The position numbers were made by a program, and so were the translations under genes. A DNA stretch of 32,732 nucleotides, taken from Welwitschia mirabilis. Taxonomy: Eukaryota > Gnetophyta > Gnetopsida > Welwitschiales. The stretch is taken from contig JBOZIK010000001.1 of the NCBI GenBank assembly GCA_051453625.1, positions 100,927,753 through 100,960,484 of the forward strand, read 5' to 3'. Positions 1 to 9,290 of the stretch are shown piece by piece. Within the stretch, counting starts at the first letter, position 1, and each line of letters opens with the position of its first letter. Below the pieces are notes generated by a model. The model did no database searches, was not told the DNA's origin, and saw nothing but the letters and a program-made list of their open reading frames with translations.

Positions 1-55
1 AATGATAGTCCCATTAGATCACTCAAAGGGGTAAAGCTCTATCAAGAGTAACATT

Positions 56-67
56 GCTCTGATACCA
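56..67 (-). other. Ty1-copia primer-binding site (tRNA-Met initiator)
   Basis: The minus strand reads TGGTATCAGAGC, the standard primer-binding site of plant Ty1-copia elements, complementary to the 3' end of initiator tRNA-Met. It marks where the 5' LTR of a minus-strand element ends, so the LTR should lie at higher coordinates. The adjoining plus-strand CCTAGAGAAGGGGTGAAT resembles the inner end of a common class of plant copia LTRs; the usual CA terminus is not preserved. Confidence 0.75.
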
Positions 68-330
68 ACTAAAATTCCTAGAGAAGGGGTGAATATGAAT
101 AATGATCACCTTTAAATATAAAATCCAATTCTAAAATACAATTAATTAGCTTTACAAATAAAAACTAAAACTCAAAAAAATAGCAAAATAAAAAAATAAT
201 AATCCCATAAGATTTATAGTGGTTCAGAAATGTGCCTACTCCACTCTTTAAAGAAAGAAAAGATGTCCTCTTCTTAGTTCCCTTATTACTCTTGAACTAA
301 TAATTTTTAGTTGACCATTAACCCCTCTTA

Positions 331-453
331 CAATAGTGATGATTTTTTAGGCTTATCATCCATTATTCATTCAACAGTGATGATTTTTTAGGCTTATCAT
401 TAACTTCACATACAACAGTGATGATTTTCCAGACTTATCATCAACCTCTGACA
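331..453. repeat. Three tandem 41-bp repeats, each a small hairpin
   Basis: Units start at 331, 372 and 413, each with CAAYAGTGATGATTTT followed by a short spacer and CTTATCAT. In units 1 and 3 GATGAT pairs with ATCATC (338-343/355-360 and 420-425/437-442); unit 2 has one mismatch. The spacing is exactly 41 bp both times. Confidence 0.8.
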
Positions 454-858
454 CTTGAAGCCCTTTAATAGCTTAGACTCAATCATAGAAAGAATAGGAA
501 AAAAACGAGATGTACCTCAAGCATAGATGCAACAGTGTAGGATCTACTATAAATGAATACCCAGGATAGGATTACAAATCATCAATAAATTACTAGAGAT
601 TATTTTGAGTTCTTTTCATAAAACTATATATGCCTTTGTATTTCAATAACCCTAACAAAATAGGTTTTATCCCTTGTATAAAGAAGGGAAAAATAATTGT
701 TGAAGAGAAATCCTAAATGATGATTTCAATGCATGTCAATCTAGTATTTTAATCAAATTCAATTTTTAATCTGATTGAACGATGTGCTAAAAGAAAATAG
801 CTATTGAAACTTGTCACACTTTCACCTAAAGAAAACCATTTTTTCAATGGTTCAAAGG

Positions 859-1235
859 AAGGACGTTTTCCTTAAAGAATTGAGGATGTCCTTACTTTCA
901 AGAGGGGTAGATGTCCATTCTCAAGGTAGTGTAGATGTATGCACTACTAGGAGTATGGGGATGTCTGTCCTGGAAAGGATCAAACATCTACACCTACCAC
1001 AAGTATAAACAGGAAAAAAATCTGAATGGAAAGGAGGGGGGAAGGGGGGATGTCTAGGCTAATTGGAGTCGATACATCTGCATCTAAAACCTATCAATCA
1101 TGTTTCTTATAAGGATAGGGGAGGTCCTCCTTGTTTGAGTGGGGATGTTTGAACCTAAGACATATCACAGATATAATTTGCCTACAAGTAGAAGGGACGT
1201 CTATCGTATTTTAAGTGGGGACATCCACATGTAAA
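859..1235. repeat. Cluster of G-rich GAYGTCY motifs
   Basis: Variants of a G-run followed by GAYGTCY recur at irregular spacing: near 862 (GGACGTTTTCC), 887 (GGATGTCC), 908 (AGATGTCC), 959 (GGATGTCTGTCC), 1047 (GGGATGTCT), 1143 (GGGATGTTT), 1196 (GGGACGTCT) and 1224 (GGGGACATCC). Similar motifs occur in the LTR-like block at 4119-5245. ACGT-core sites are bZIP targets in plants, but no function is shown here. Confidence 0.5.
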
Positions 1236-1250
1236 GGTTTACTTCTTAAT

Positions 1251-2085
1251 GTAACTATGATGAATGATGACCATCTTTTTTCTTGATTCTCATACCTATT
1301 AACATCATTTAAACCTTATACTTACAACATTTGTGTGGTGTATTCATCAAAACAGACTAAATTAAGATAATTATAATAATGTTTATCTCGACACTTAGAT
1401 ATCAGCATCAAGGTAAGTTGCATTGTTTTTTTTTTATAATACCCTTATAGAAGTGGATTTAATCATCACTCTCCTCTTCTACCCATGTATGAACTTCCTC
1501 CAACTTAATATGCCGAGCTCTTAATGTCGATGAATCATGTTACATCATTCAGAAATGCTTCAAGGAAGCAGGGGCCACTTGTAAGCATGCATCCACCTCA
1601 TGTACTACCTATCACATATATTGGGAGTATATTGAGCTAAAGTGAGATCCTATGAAGTTAATTTCAATCATGTTTGTATAGTTTAGAACCTAAAGTAGAA
1701 CTAACTCATGTCCAAAGGATGGTTAGATATTGAGTTGAAATGCCATTAATTGGAGTTGCAACCTCCTATTATTTTGGTTAGATATTATTCTTAAAATTTA
1801 TCCATTTATGTTGACAAAAAGTTTACATATCCTCAACTATTCACAAGATATATTTTATGTGATAAAAAGATAAGAATAAATAGAGAACACAAACTTATGA
1901 TATTGCTATTATTTGTAAACCAAAATAACTTGGAAATTAATTATATATAAATATATAATATTAATATGATTTGTCTTTCTCATAATACAGAAATGCTAAT
2001 AAAGGAGTAAGTAGAATTTGATCCTAGATTCCATTTTATCTATTAGGTAAAAATATATTAAAGAATAAAAGAAAAAAATGATTAA
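1251..2085. other. AT-rich interval, nothing recognised
   Basis: I see no open frame, RNA gene or boundary here. It lies between the LTR-like sequence and the broken end of the copia integrase, so it may be eroded element sequence, but no protein motif could be read on either strand. Confidence 0.4.
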
Positions 2086-3079
2086 TTAGGATAAGAGAAA
2101 ATAGGATGTCGTACTTCCTCTATTACTTCTAATGACTTTTATCTTTTGTTCCACCTGATTTTCAACTTGTGCTTTGAAACATTTAAAATTAGATAATGTT
2201 TCATCTTTATATTGGAGGAGATAATACCAAGTGCATTTAGAAAAATCATCAACAATCATCATAAAATACTTTAAGCCCTTCATTATGCAAGTATCCATTA
2301 GACTAACCAAATCTATGTGCATCAAGTCAAGTGACATAGTTTTTCTCTCCATACTGGCATTATGTGGATTAGCCTTTTATTTGGTCTTCATGCATGTTTT
2401 ACAAATTCTAGTAGGTATTTATTAACATTTAATGCCCAACATACTTTGATCTTTTGATATATTCATAATATTTATGTAGGAAGCACTTCCTAATATAATG
2501 TGTTATAGAATTAAAGGATTTTTAATCATTATTGACATTCACATAAGTTTTAAATTTTTATTTAGTGTGTAATCTTCCATGAAAACCAATGCATAGATTT
2601 GATTTGGCATTCTTTGAAGAGTAGTGAAGAATCTTGTAGCATCCTTTATGATATAACCACTCTTATCAAACATAGATTTTTTTCCACTTTCAACCATTTA
2701 TTCAACTAAAAATAATGAATTAAAAAGCTTGCGTACATGAAATACATCATGAATATTTATTCATATTTCATCTTAGAGATTTATTTTGACATCCCCAATG
2801 CCTTATACTTTGACAAAAATACCATTACCAACTTTGATGGATCCCAAATCAGTAGGCATGTAATTAACAAATAAATTCTTATTTGGAGTCATATGATTTG
2901 AACGACCACTACCATAATCCATGTGAAAGAATTAATATTTGTTATAGAATCTAAGGCTAAATATTTTGTTATCCCTCCTTCAACTTTCTTTATTTTGTTA
3001 ATTATGGGTTGAGAAGTAGGTGGTTCACATTCTTCAATAAATGGGATGAAGAATGGTTAGCTGAAATGATGGAAAACCC
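2086..3079 (-). pseudogene. Ty1-copia pol fragment: protease, pre-integrase and integrase
   Basis: Read on the minus strand, the frame opens near 2920 with a protease-like block DYGSGRSNHMTPN, where copia proteases have a D-S/T-G-A catalytic motif, so the active site is altered. It continues with VFHVRKLFNSL and a pre-integrase zinc segment RICKTCMKTK, then the integrase core from 2352 to 2086 (LDLMHIDLVSLMD, YFMMIVDDFSKCTWYY), which holds the first catalytic Asp and the IVDD block. Several stops interrupt the frame, mostly at codons expected to be Gln. The sequence breaks off at about 2086, inside the integrase; reverse transcriptase and RNase H are missing. It is the pol part of the element whose gag lies at 3092-4032. 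Confidence 0.85.
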
Positions 3080-4032
3080 CACTTTCCATTAACATTTATC
3101 TTCAATATGATCTAGTTTTTTACAATTTGTGCATCATAGTTCATCTTTATTTATTCCTTCTTTAGATTATTAATTTGGATACCTGTTTTGGGAGTAATTA
3201 CCTCTTCCTCTTTGATCATCAAATCTGCCACCTATTTGGAATGATCCTCTTCCTCTCTAAAAACCTTTAAAATTTTGTTGCCTTTTTTAATTTTGATAAA
3301 AATTAGAAGTTTGATCATTTCCTTTTTGATTTTAATAACTTTGTCTCTTCTTCCTTTAGTAAACCTACCGTTCCTTCCTCTTTCTCTTTGGAACTTTGCA
3401 ACATAGGTTTGAGAATGTGGAGATAATTTATTTTTAGAATTTTCCATGTTCTTATATGAGCAACTAATGCATCAACTATTAAGCTATTTAAATATTTTGT
3501 TTAAAGTATTCGTTACACTCTTATATCTAGCATCATTATAGAGAACTTGAGCTATTCTATCTATCTTTTGTCTTTTAGTGAATCCACAATTGCATTCATT
3601 AACATTTCTAGCTAATTGATACATTATTTAAAAGAAATATTTAATGGACTCACCTCTTGTAATGTAGATATTTTAAAATTATGATTGGTACTTTACCTAT
3701 TTGGTTTGCATGTTCTTTTGGTTTCCTTGAAATTCATTTTTAAGTTGATCTCAAAAATTCTTTGCATTTACTTTTCTTATGATTCTAGCTCTAATGGCTT
3801 CACTTATAGATGTGCAGATGATCATCTTAACCAATGCATTATGCCTCTTTCTAATTTATATTTTCTTTTTTTTATATCTATTCAATACATTATTATTTAA
3901 ATGATCAAAGAAACCATTCTAAACTACATCATAACATTCATTTAATTCAAGTAATGTCTTCATTAACTAATACCAATAAGTGAAATCCTGGCTTCCATTA
4001 AGGATTGAGAATCTAGGAATCTCATTTGACAT
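3080..4032 (-). pseudogene. Ty1-copia gag remnant
   Basis: The likely start is the ATG at 4032-4030 (minus), giving MSNEIPRFSILNG followed by DFTYWY, which fits the opening of copia Gag, where the protein names its target and then a tryptophan-rich YW block. The downstream half contains a basic stretch (RERGRNGRFTKGRR, within an open frame at 3232-3447). It ends in a perfect CCHC zinc knuckle at 3133-3092, CTNCKKLDHIEDKC, followed at once by an in-frame TAA. In life Gag forms the virus-like particle and binds element RNA. Several stops and a frame change show it is dead. It joins pol downstream as in intact copia elements. Confidence 0.8.
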
Positions 4033-4106
4033 ATTGAAATGGAGATGAAAAAACCTTTGTAATCTTCAAATATAATCTTCTATAGATATATGTACCTATG
4101 CCTTGT

Positions 4107-4118
4107 GCTTTGATATCA
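4107..4118 (-). other. Decayed Ty1-copia primer-binding site
   Basis: The minus strand reads TGATATCAAAGC, two transitions away from TGGTATCAGAGC. It lies about 75 bases upstream of the gag start on the same strand, where the primer site of this element should be. Confidence 0.55.
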
Positions 4119-5245
4119 CTCTATAAGTAGAAGTCTAGTAAGCCTAGTTAATTTTGGATACTTTAAGTTAAAGTCTTCTTTCATGTTGAAGATGTTTTTA
4201 ATAAGTATAAACATCTTATACCTATTAGATATCTGAGTTTAATTAGTTCATAGAAGATTTTTTGATGTGATAGACGTCTATCCTAAATGTTTTATTTTTT
4301 GTGAGCAAATTTCAGTTTTATGAAGTCATCTTTGAAACTAGGAGAACTTCTTCCTTTTAATGACCTAAAATTAACTTCTATGAAGATGTTTTTAAGGTTG
4401 AAATATGTCTATTTCATATATATCATAGACATATATCTATTAAAATACCTCTATTCTACAAGTCTGTTTTGAAATATGATCCAAAAAAAATGCTGAAATG
4501 AAGCTCTGATGGTGAAATCTTAAGGCTAACTCATCTACCATCATATTTATATCAAAGAAAACACTTCAAAAGTGAATTTAAAGCCTCAAAAATGTAATTC
4601 TTTTAAGATATTTTTTCAAATATTAAAATCTTTTCCTCCTTTGATGAAATGACACAATAATACCTTAAAATGATTAAATCTTTACTTAAAGCTTCAAAGA
4701 TCATCAATCTTTATATTTTAAATGGAACTCAAAATCTTTATTATTTATTTAAATAATATTCTATTTCATCACAGTTACAATATATTTCACATGATCCTTC
4801 TTCTAATATTTGTATCTTAAAGTATTTAAACAAAAACATGATCTAAAAATGGAGAATGAATCTATTCGAGCATAAAGCAATTGGAACAATGTTGAATTTT
4901 AACTTATTTGAATCTTTCAAGCATAAAATGATGAATATATAGAATATAAATCATTAAGCAAATATCAAGCACAAGATCTGACATAAATTCTCTAGCATTC
5001 CATTCTTCTTTTCAAGAGGCATTAGTTTAATGTAAATTTATTACATTAATTAACTCTTTTACAGAGGGGTTTAGAGTTATCCCTCTTTTTGCTAATCCAT
5101 GTGGGATATAATCCCTTATAAGACACATTAATATTTCTCATAACATAAGGTTTTATAAGCTTATAGCTTTCTAGACAATGGCTTTAAGAAATGAATCTAA
5201 TACAAAACATCTGATGTGTCCAAATTAGACCACATTACACCAACA
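4119..5245 (-). repeat. Probable 5' LTR of the minus-strand copia element
   Basis: The block lies between the decayed primer site and a plausible LTR start, TGTTGGTGTAATG on the minus strand, whose plus-strand end CAACA is at 5241-5245. It holds the palindrome GATAGACGTCTATC (4269-4282) and two perfect 9-bp inverted repeats (4189-4197/4209-4217 and 4403-4411/4426-4434). The length, about 1.1 kb, is reasonable for a plant copia LTR. No second LTR copy is in the window, so both ends are inferred. Confidence 0.4.
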
Positions 5246-5559
5246 TGCATGACAAGTTATGAATGTAATAATTGAAGTGCTTTGCTCTCAAAGACTGACA
5301 GTGTTAGTTGACCTAAATGATAGTGCCAGCATTTTAAGCTAGATCATCTTCATCTTTAAGCATCTCCTTCAAAGTGAAATGTTTATCCTAAGAATGTCAT
5401 GAGAAAATGATAGTCTATGATTATTATAGAAAATTAATAAAGGAGATGTTTTATGATAAATTGTTATATTAATGTATTTCATGAAGATAAGTTGGTCAAT
5501 TAACTTGATTGAAATGTCAATTTTTACATGCTAATAGTAGCCTCAGTTGTTTTTTTTTT
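5246..5559. other. AT-rich interval, nothing recognised
   Basis: No frame or motif stands out. It ends in a run of T at about 5550-5560, which could be an A-tail for a minus-strand insert, but no target duplication was found. Confidence 0.3.
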
Positions 5560-6660
5560 TCTCTGGGTTTTCTTAATCACTGTTCTTTAGAATTAACTAA
5601 TCTCTAAGAGATTCAAATTTATTATGGCTGGAAATTCCTAGAGCCTTTTTTCCCCTTTCTCCTTATTGTTCCTTCCAAAACTTGGTTCTATAGTATTTTT
5701 TTCACATATCCGACTTTCCCATAAAATCCAAACGAGAATTTTTTACTATAATCCTTCTGAATGTATCCTTCCTTCTCATAATAACTACATTTAATTGGTT
5801 CTTATTTGGAAAATTATTTTATGTATTCCCTATCTCCACATATCTTACATGGAATTGCTACATTCTCATATTTAACTGTGAATTTTTTCAAATCCCATCT
5901 TGATTGGAATTACATCTTCTTTATTTTCTCTATTTTACCAAATGTTGTCTAGACACAACATTGGCTTAAAATAAATATTGAGCCTTTATCCATGCTTTAG
6001 TCTATTTTTATTAATTTTCCAAAATTTTGAGCTACCTATTCTAAAAAATAACCCTTTTTAAAATTAGATCTAGAAGTTCAATATCCTAATCCACATAGGT
6101 AAATTATTAAATAAATTTTTATTATATTGAACTCTCAGTTTCTAAGGGAATAGGGTTAATCCTCTTGATCTAAAGAATTGAGGGCTCTTCACTAGGATTT
6201 TATCCATATCTATTTTAAACTAAAAACAAAAAAGAAATAAATCCTCTGATAATGCTACAATTATAACAAATCCCATGGTCCACTACATTGAGGTTATTCA
6301 AAGCTAGAAAAGGTTTAGATAATGATGACAACCCACTAAAACAAATCTACCCAACATGTAAAATTAAAATTTAGCCTTGGCTTTAAAGCATACCTGGTTA
6401 AGCACCACCAAAATTAGGGTATTCCTCTTTAATATTTAGAACATATCCTCCATGCAAGGAGCCTACAAGCTTTTTAGGACTAAAAAATAACCACCGCATC
6501 TTGCCTTCTCATTAAGCCACCTACCCTTAAACTACTACCTCAGTTAACCGAGATCCAAAAAGAATAAATGCCTCATTGTCTACTATAGTGATGTAGCACT
6601 AGAAGCTATGCCGTAAAACCCTAGCACCTTTAAAAGACTTGCCTTAATGACTTAGCCTTC
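5560..6660 (-). mobile_element. LINE ORF1 fragment, minus strand
   Basis: On the minus strand, 5930 to 5690 reads DVIPIKMG, then KYENVAIPCKICGDREYI and KCSYYEKEGYIQKDY. This is the end of a plant LINE ORF1 DUF4283-like domain (typically a YE-x-P-x-x-C-x-x-C line) followed by two degraded zinc knuckles. The layout matches ORF1 of the plus-strand LINE in this window, so the two are related. Upstream sequence to about 6660 is probably more ORF1 and 5' leader, but I can read it only in patches. No endonuclease or reverse transcriptase follows, so this is a fragment. Confidence 0.45.
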
Positions 6661-7001
6661 ATCTCATGCTCTTTTAAAATGTTTTAAACCATCTTAATTT
6701 TCATGTTTGGATAGCTTTTGTTTATTAGTGTTATTCTTTTGAATAATAATAATTTTCATAAAATGATTATCATCATTATTGTATTTAATTAAAATTATAA
6801 AAAACGAAGTTTGAAAGTTAATGTCAATTACTTAAAATATTATAAAAGTATTTATAATTCAAAATTAACCATAATATATATCTTTTAAATAAAAAACACA
6901 AGACATCATTACTTATAAAACTACACATTAGTTTATATAAATTCTTTAATTAAAGAATAATTTCATGTTAAAAACTTAATGTCATAACATATTATATGAT
7001 T
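6661..7001. other. AT-rich flank of the LINE insertion
   Basis: No gene or motif was found. It is the sequence into which the LINE at 7020 inserted. Confidence 0.4.
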
Positions 7002-7019
7002 AAGAGATTTGAGATGCTA
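7002..7019. repeat. 5' target-site duplication of the LINE
   Basis: AAGAGATTTGAGATGCTA is repeated at 13314-13333 as AAGAGATATTTGAGATGCTA, differing by a 2-base insertion. The second copy directly follows the A-rich LINE tail. Weaker similarity continues some 12-15 bases further, so the original duplication may have been longer and the LINE may start nearer 7035. Confidence 0.75.
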
Positions 7020-7033
7020 GTACATTGTTATCG

Positions 7034-7071
7034 AGAGCTCTGATAGGGTTTTAGAGCTCTGTTAGGATTTT
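7034..7071 (+). repeat. 19-bp tandem repeat in the LINE 5' leader
   Basis: AGAGCTCTGATAGGGTTTT (7034-7052) is followed directly by AGAGCTCTGTTAGGATTTT (7053-7071), with two differences. It lies next to the 5' target-site duplication. Confidence 0.7.
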
Positions 7072-7211
7072 AACGAATCTCGAGCACATGAGGGAGTAAG
7101 GATTGGAAGGCTGTGAATTTGTTATAACCCACAATTTATAAGCTTTAATTAATATAGTTTCTAAACTATGTAAAACATTTTTGATATCAATTATAATGAA
7201 AATCTCTTTTT

Positions 7212-7311
7212 NNNNNNNNNNNNNNNNNNNNNNNNNNNNNNNNNNNNNNNNNNNNNNNNNNNNNNNNNNNNNNNNNNNNNNNNNNNNNNNNNNNNNNNNN
7301 NNNNNNNNNNN
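7212..7311. other. Assembly gap (100 N)
   Basis: One hundred N, a conventional gap of unknown length, in the LINE 5' leader. Confidence 1.
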
Positions 7312-7520
7312 CCATTGTGCATGATAGTTAATAACTATATAAAAAAATATTATGGTTAATTAGGGTAATTAAAGTTAGGGTGTTACAGGTTTAGCGAGGG
7401 TAGTTTCGGTCCCTAGTCATAGAGAACAGGGGCGATTTCAGTAGCTAGATAGTCCTTCTACAACTAAGCTATGGAATATTTTTTATTATTAGTTTTGATT
7501 CACTTAGGTTTGGCTCCAAT

Positions 7521-8610
7521 ATGGAGAATACTTGGTTCTCTAGGGAAGGAAAATCCCTAGTTTTGAATATCGATAAAGATGCATGCTATGAGATCAAGAA
7601 GAAACTTAGATACGATCTAATTAGAAAGTTCATTTCATCTAGTCCTTTGCCTAGGCTGGATTATATTCATGAATGGATGGCCACTAAATGGATAGGAGTG
7701 AGTAAAGTTAATGTAATTTCTATACTTGAAAGACTAGTATTATTCCAGTTAGATAATGAATGAGAGGATGAAATAATCACAAGAGGACCTTAGCTCTTTA
7801 GGGTTCAAAGTTTTGTTCTAGCTAAATGAACGTCAAGGGTGTAAACAGACCTGAACTTATTTAAGAGATTACCGAACCACATCCACAAGTTCCTATTAGA
7901 GTTTTGGAATGAAGATCTCTTAAGAAAAATAGCAGCTCAGTTTGGTGAACTTATCAAACTTGATAAGATTACTTTCAAACAGATAAGACTAGTGTTACCC
8001 AGATTTTGCATTTAGATAAGCCGAGAGGATTTAAGGAGATTTAATCTATAAAATCTAAATATAAATGCGGTATTTATGAACTTGACATTACTTATGAGAA
8101 GCTTCTAGTTTCCTATTCAGTTTGTGGAAAATTAGGGCATTTTTCTAGAAGATGTGCTCCTCCTGAAAAGAAATGTTCACATTATGGTAGATTGGTTCAT
8201 TTAAGAGAATAATGTAGAAATAGCTAATTAACATTAAATGAAGGCCAAATAAAACATGTTTTTTTTTTTTTTTTTTGTGGGGAGACTGGACACAATCAGA
8301 GCATATGCCAATATAAGCAAAGGAAGGAACATACAGGGAAAAGAACTACTATTTTTATTAAGGAAATTAAGAACAACAAGAAAAAGAAAGCATAAGAGAT
8401 AGAATAAAACCCCTTTCAAGATCTTGTGAAAGAAGAGAATAATCAACAAACTCCAAATAGTGATGAACTTAATGAAGTGGAAATTCAAATGAAGGAAAGA
8501 CTCAGCAATAAAACCCTTCGAGAATGGAAAATGATAAAAAATGTGACTAATAATTTTTAAGCCACCATTGAAAATACTCTAAGAAAAGCTCAAGCACTTA
8601 AAAAGGGGAG
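7521..8610 (+). pseudogene. LINE ORF1: DUF4283-like domain and three CCHC knuckles
   Basis: ORF1 proteins of plant LINEs bind RNA and act as chaperones. The start at 7521 gives 80 open codons with LIRKFISSSPLPRLDYIHEW, then MATKW, the pattern of a DUF4283 domain. After a TGA at 7764 the same protein can still be followed (EDEIITRGP; LLEFWNEDLLRKIAAQFGEL; LIKLDKITFKQ). Knuckle 1 is SYSVCGKLGHFSRRC with its first Cys changed to Tyr; knuckle 2 is KCSHYGRLVHLRE followed by a stop and C, with Cys to Tyr; knuckle 3 is CGETGHNQSIC at 8276-8308, whose first Cys pair is disrupted by an 18-T run (8259-8276). A basic, glutamine-rich tail follows. Stops and frame changes make it non-functional. Confidence 0.85.
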
Positions 8611-8628
8611 AAAACACCCTAAATAAAT

Positions 8629-9290
8629 TGTCTAAAATGAAATTGTAAGGGATTAGAATCCTCCTACAAGAAAAAAACCCTAAGAAATATTATCAGTTAC
8701 TTTAATATCGANNNNNNNNNNNNNNNNNNNNNNNNNNNNNNNNNNNNNNNNNNNNNNNNNNNNNNNNNNNNNNNNNNNNNNNNNNNNNNNNNNNNNNNNN
8801 NNNNNNNNNNNNNNNNNNNNNNNNNNNNNNNNNNNNNNNNNNNNNNNNNNNNNNNNNTAGTAAGAATCACATCACAATATTACTTAAAAAAAAAAAAACC
8901 TGGACTATCACGGATCTTTACAGCCCCCAAAATAATCAAGATAAGGCCTCTATCTTAAAATGAGTTTAGAGGTTAGTAATAGATAAATCCAAATGACTCA
9001 TCTTGGGTAATTTCAATTAATGTTTTCATCACTGGGAAAAATCTGATGGTGATAATTAGAATCCCAGAGGAACCTTAATCCTAAAAGACTTTCTAATAAG
9101 AAACTCTCTTACGGATGTCCCTATCGCTAGTTACAAGTATACTTGATCCAATAGATGAGTAAGTAAGAATTTAATTATGTCTAAGATTGATAAAATTCTT
9201 GCAAACAAGGATTTAGCTAAACTCCCACTTAAAGCCTGTGGCTTGAATAGAATTGCTTTGGAACACTTTCCTATCAAACTTAGAGTGGGG
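8629..9290 (+). pseudogene. LINE ORF2, apurinic-type endonuclease domain
   Basis: The domain opens at 8629 with CLK, a TGA, then NCKGL, where plant LINE endonucleases have WNCRGL, so the tryptophan codon TGG has become TGA. The middle is lost in the N gap. After it come LILGNFN (family form GDFN, catalytic Asp changed to Asn), SLTDVPIAS with YKYT and SNR (family fTWsNr block), and ACGLNRIALEHFPIKL in place of the terminal SDH motif. The domain normally nicks target DNA to prime reverse transcription. Catalytic residues are lost. Confidence 0.75.
8712..8857. other. Assembly gap (146 N)
   Basis: An N run removing the middle of the LINE endonuclease domain. Confidence 1.

Larger units (their letters stand above)
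68..1250 (-). repeat. LTR-like region of a minus-strand Ty1-copia element
   Basis: This stretch follows the primer-binding site and has no supported gene. It holds a three-copy 41-bp tandem repeat (331-453) and, at 859-1235, a scatter of G-rich GAYGTCY-type motifs of the kind found in LTR U3 regions. The far boundary is not visible; I stop where the motif cluster stops. The open frame at 811-1008 lies in the motif cluster and matches no family I know. The LTR assignment is inferred from position and motifs; no matching second LTR was found. Confidence 0.4.

Noticed and set aside
811-1008. Plus-strand 65-codon frame
   Set aside because: It lies within repeated GAYGTCY motifs of LTR-like sequence and matches no family.
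8234-8488. Minus-strand 84-codon hydrophobic frame
   Set aside because: It is the complement of the basic, glutamine-rich tail of LINE ORF1 and the T run; apparent membrane character is an artefact.
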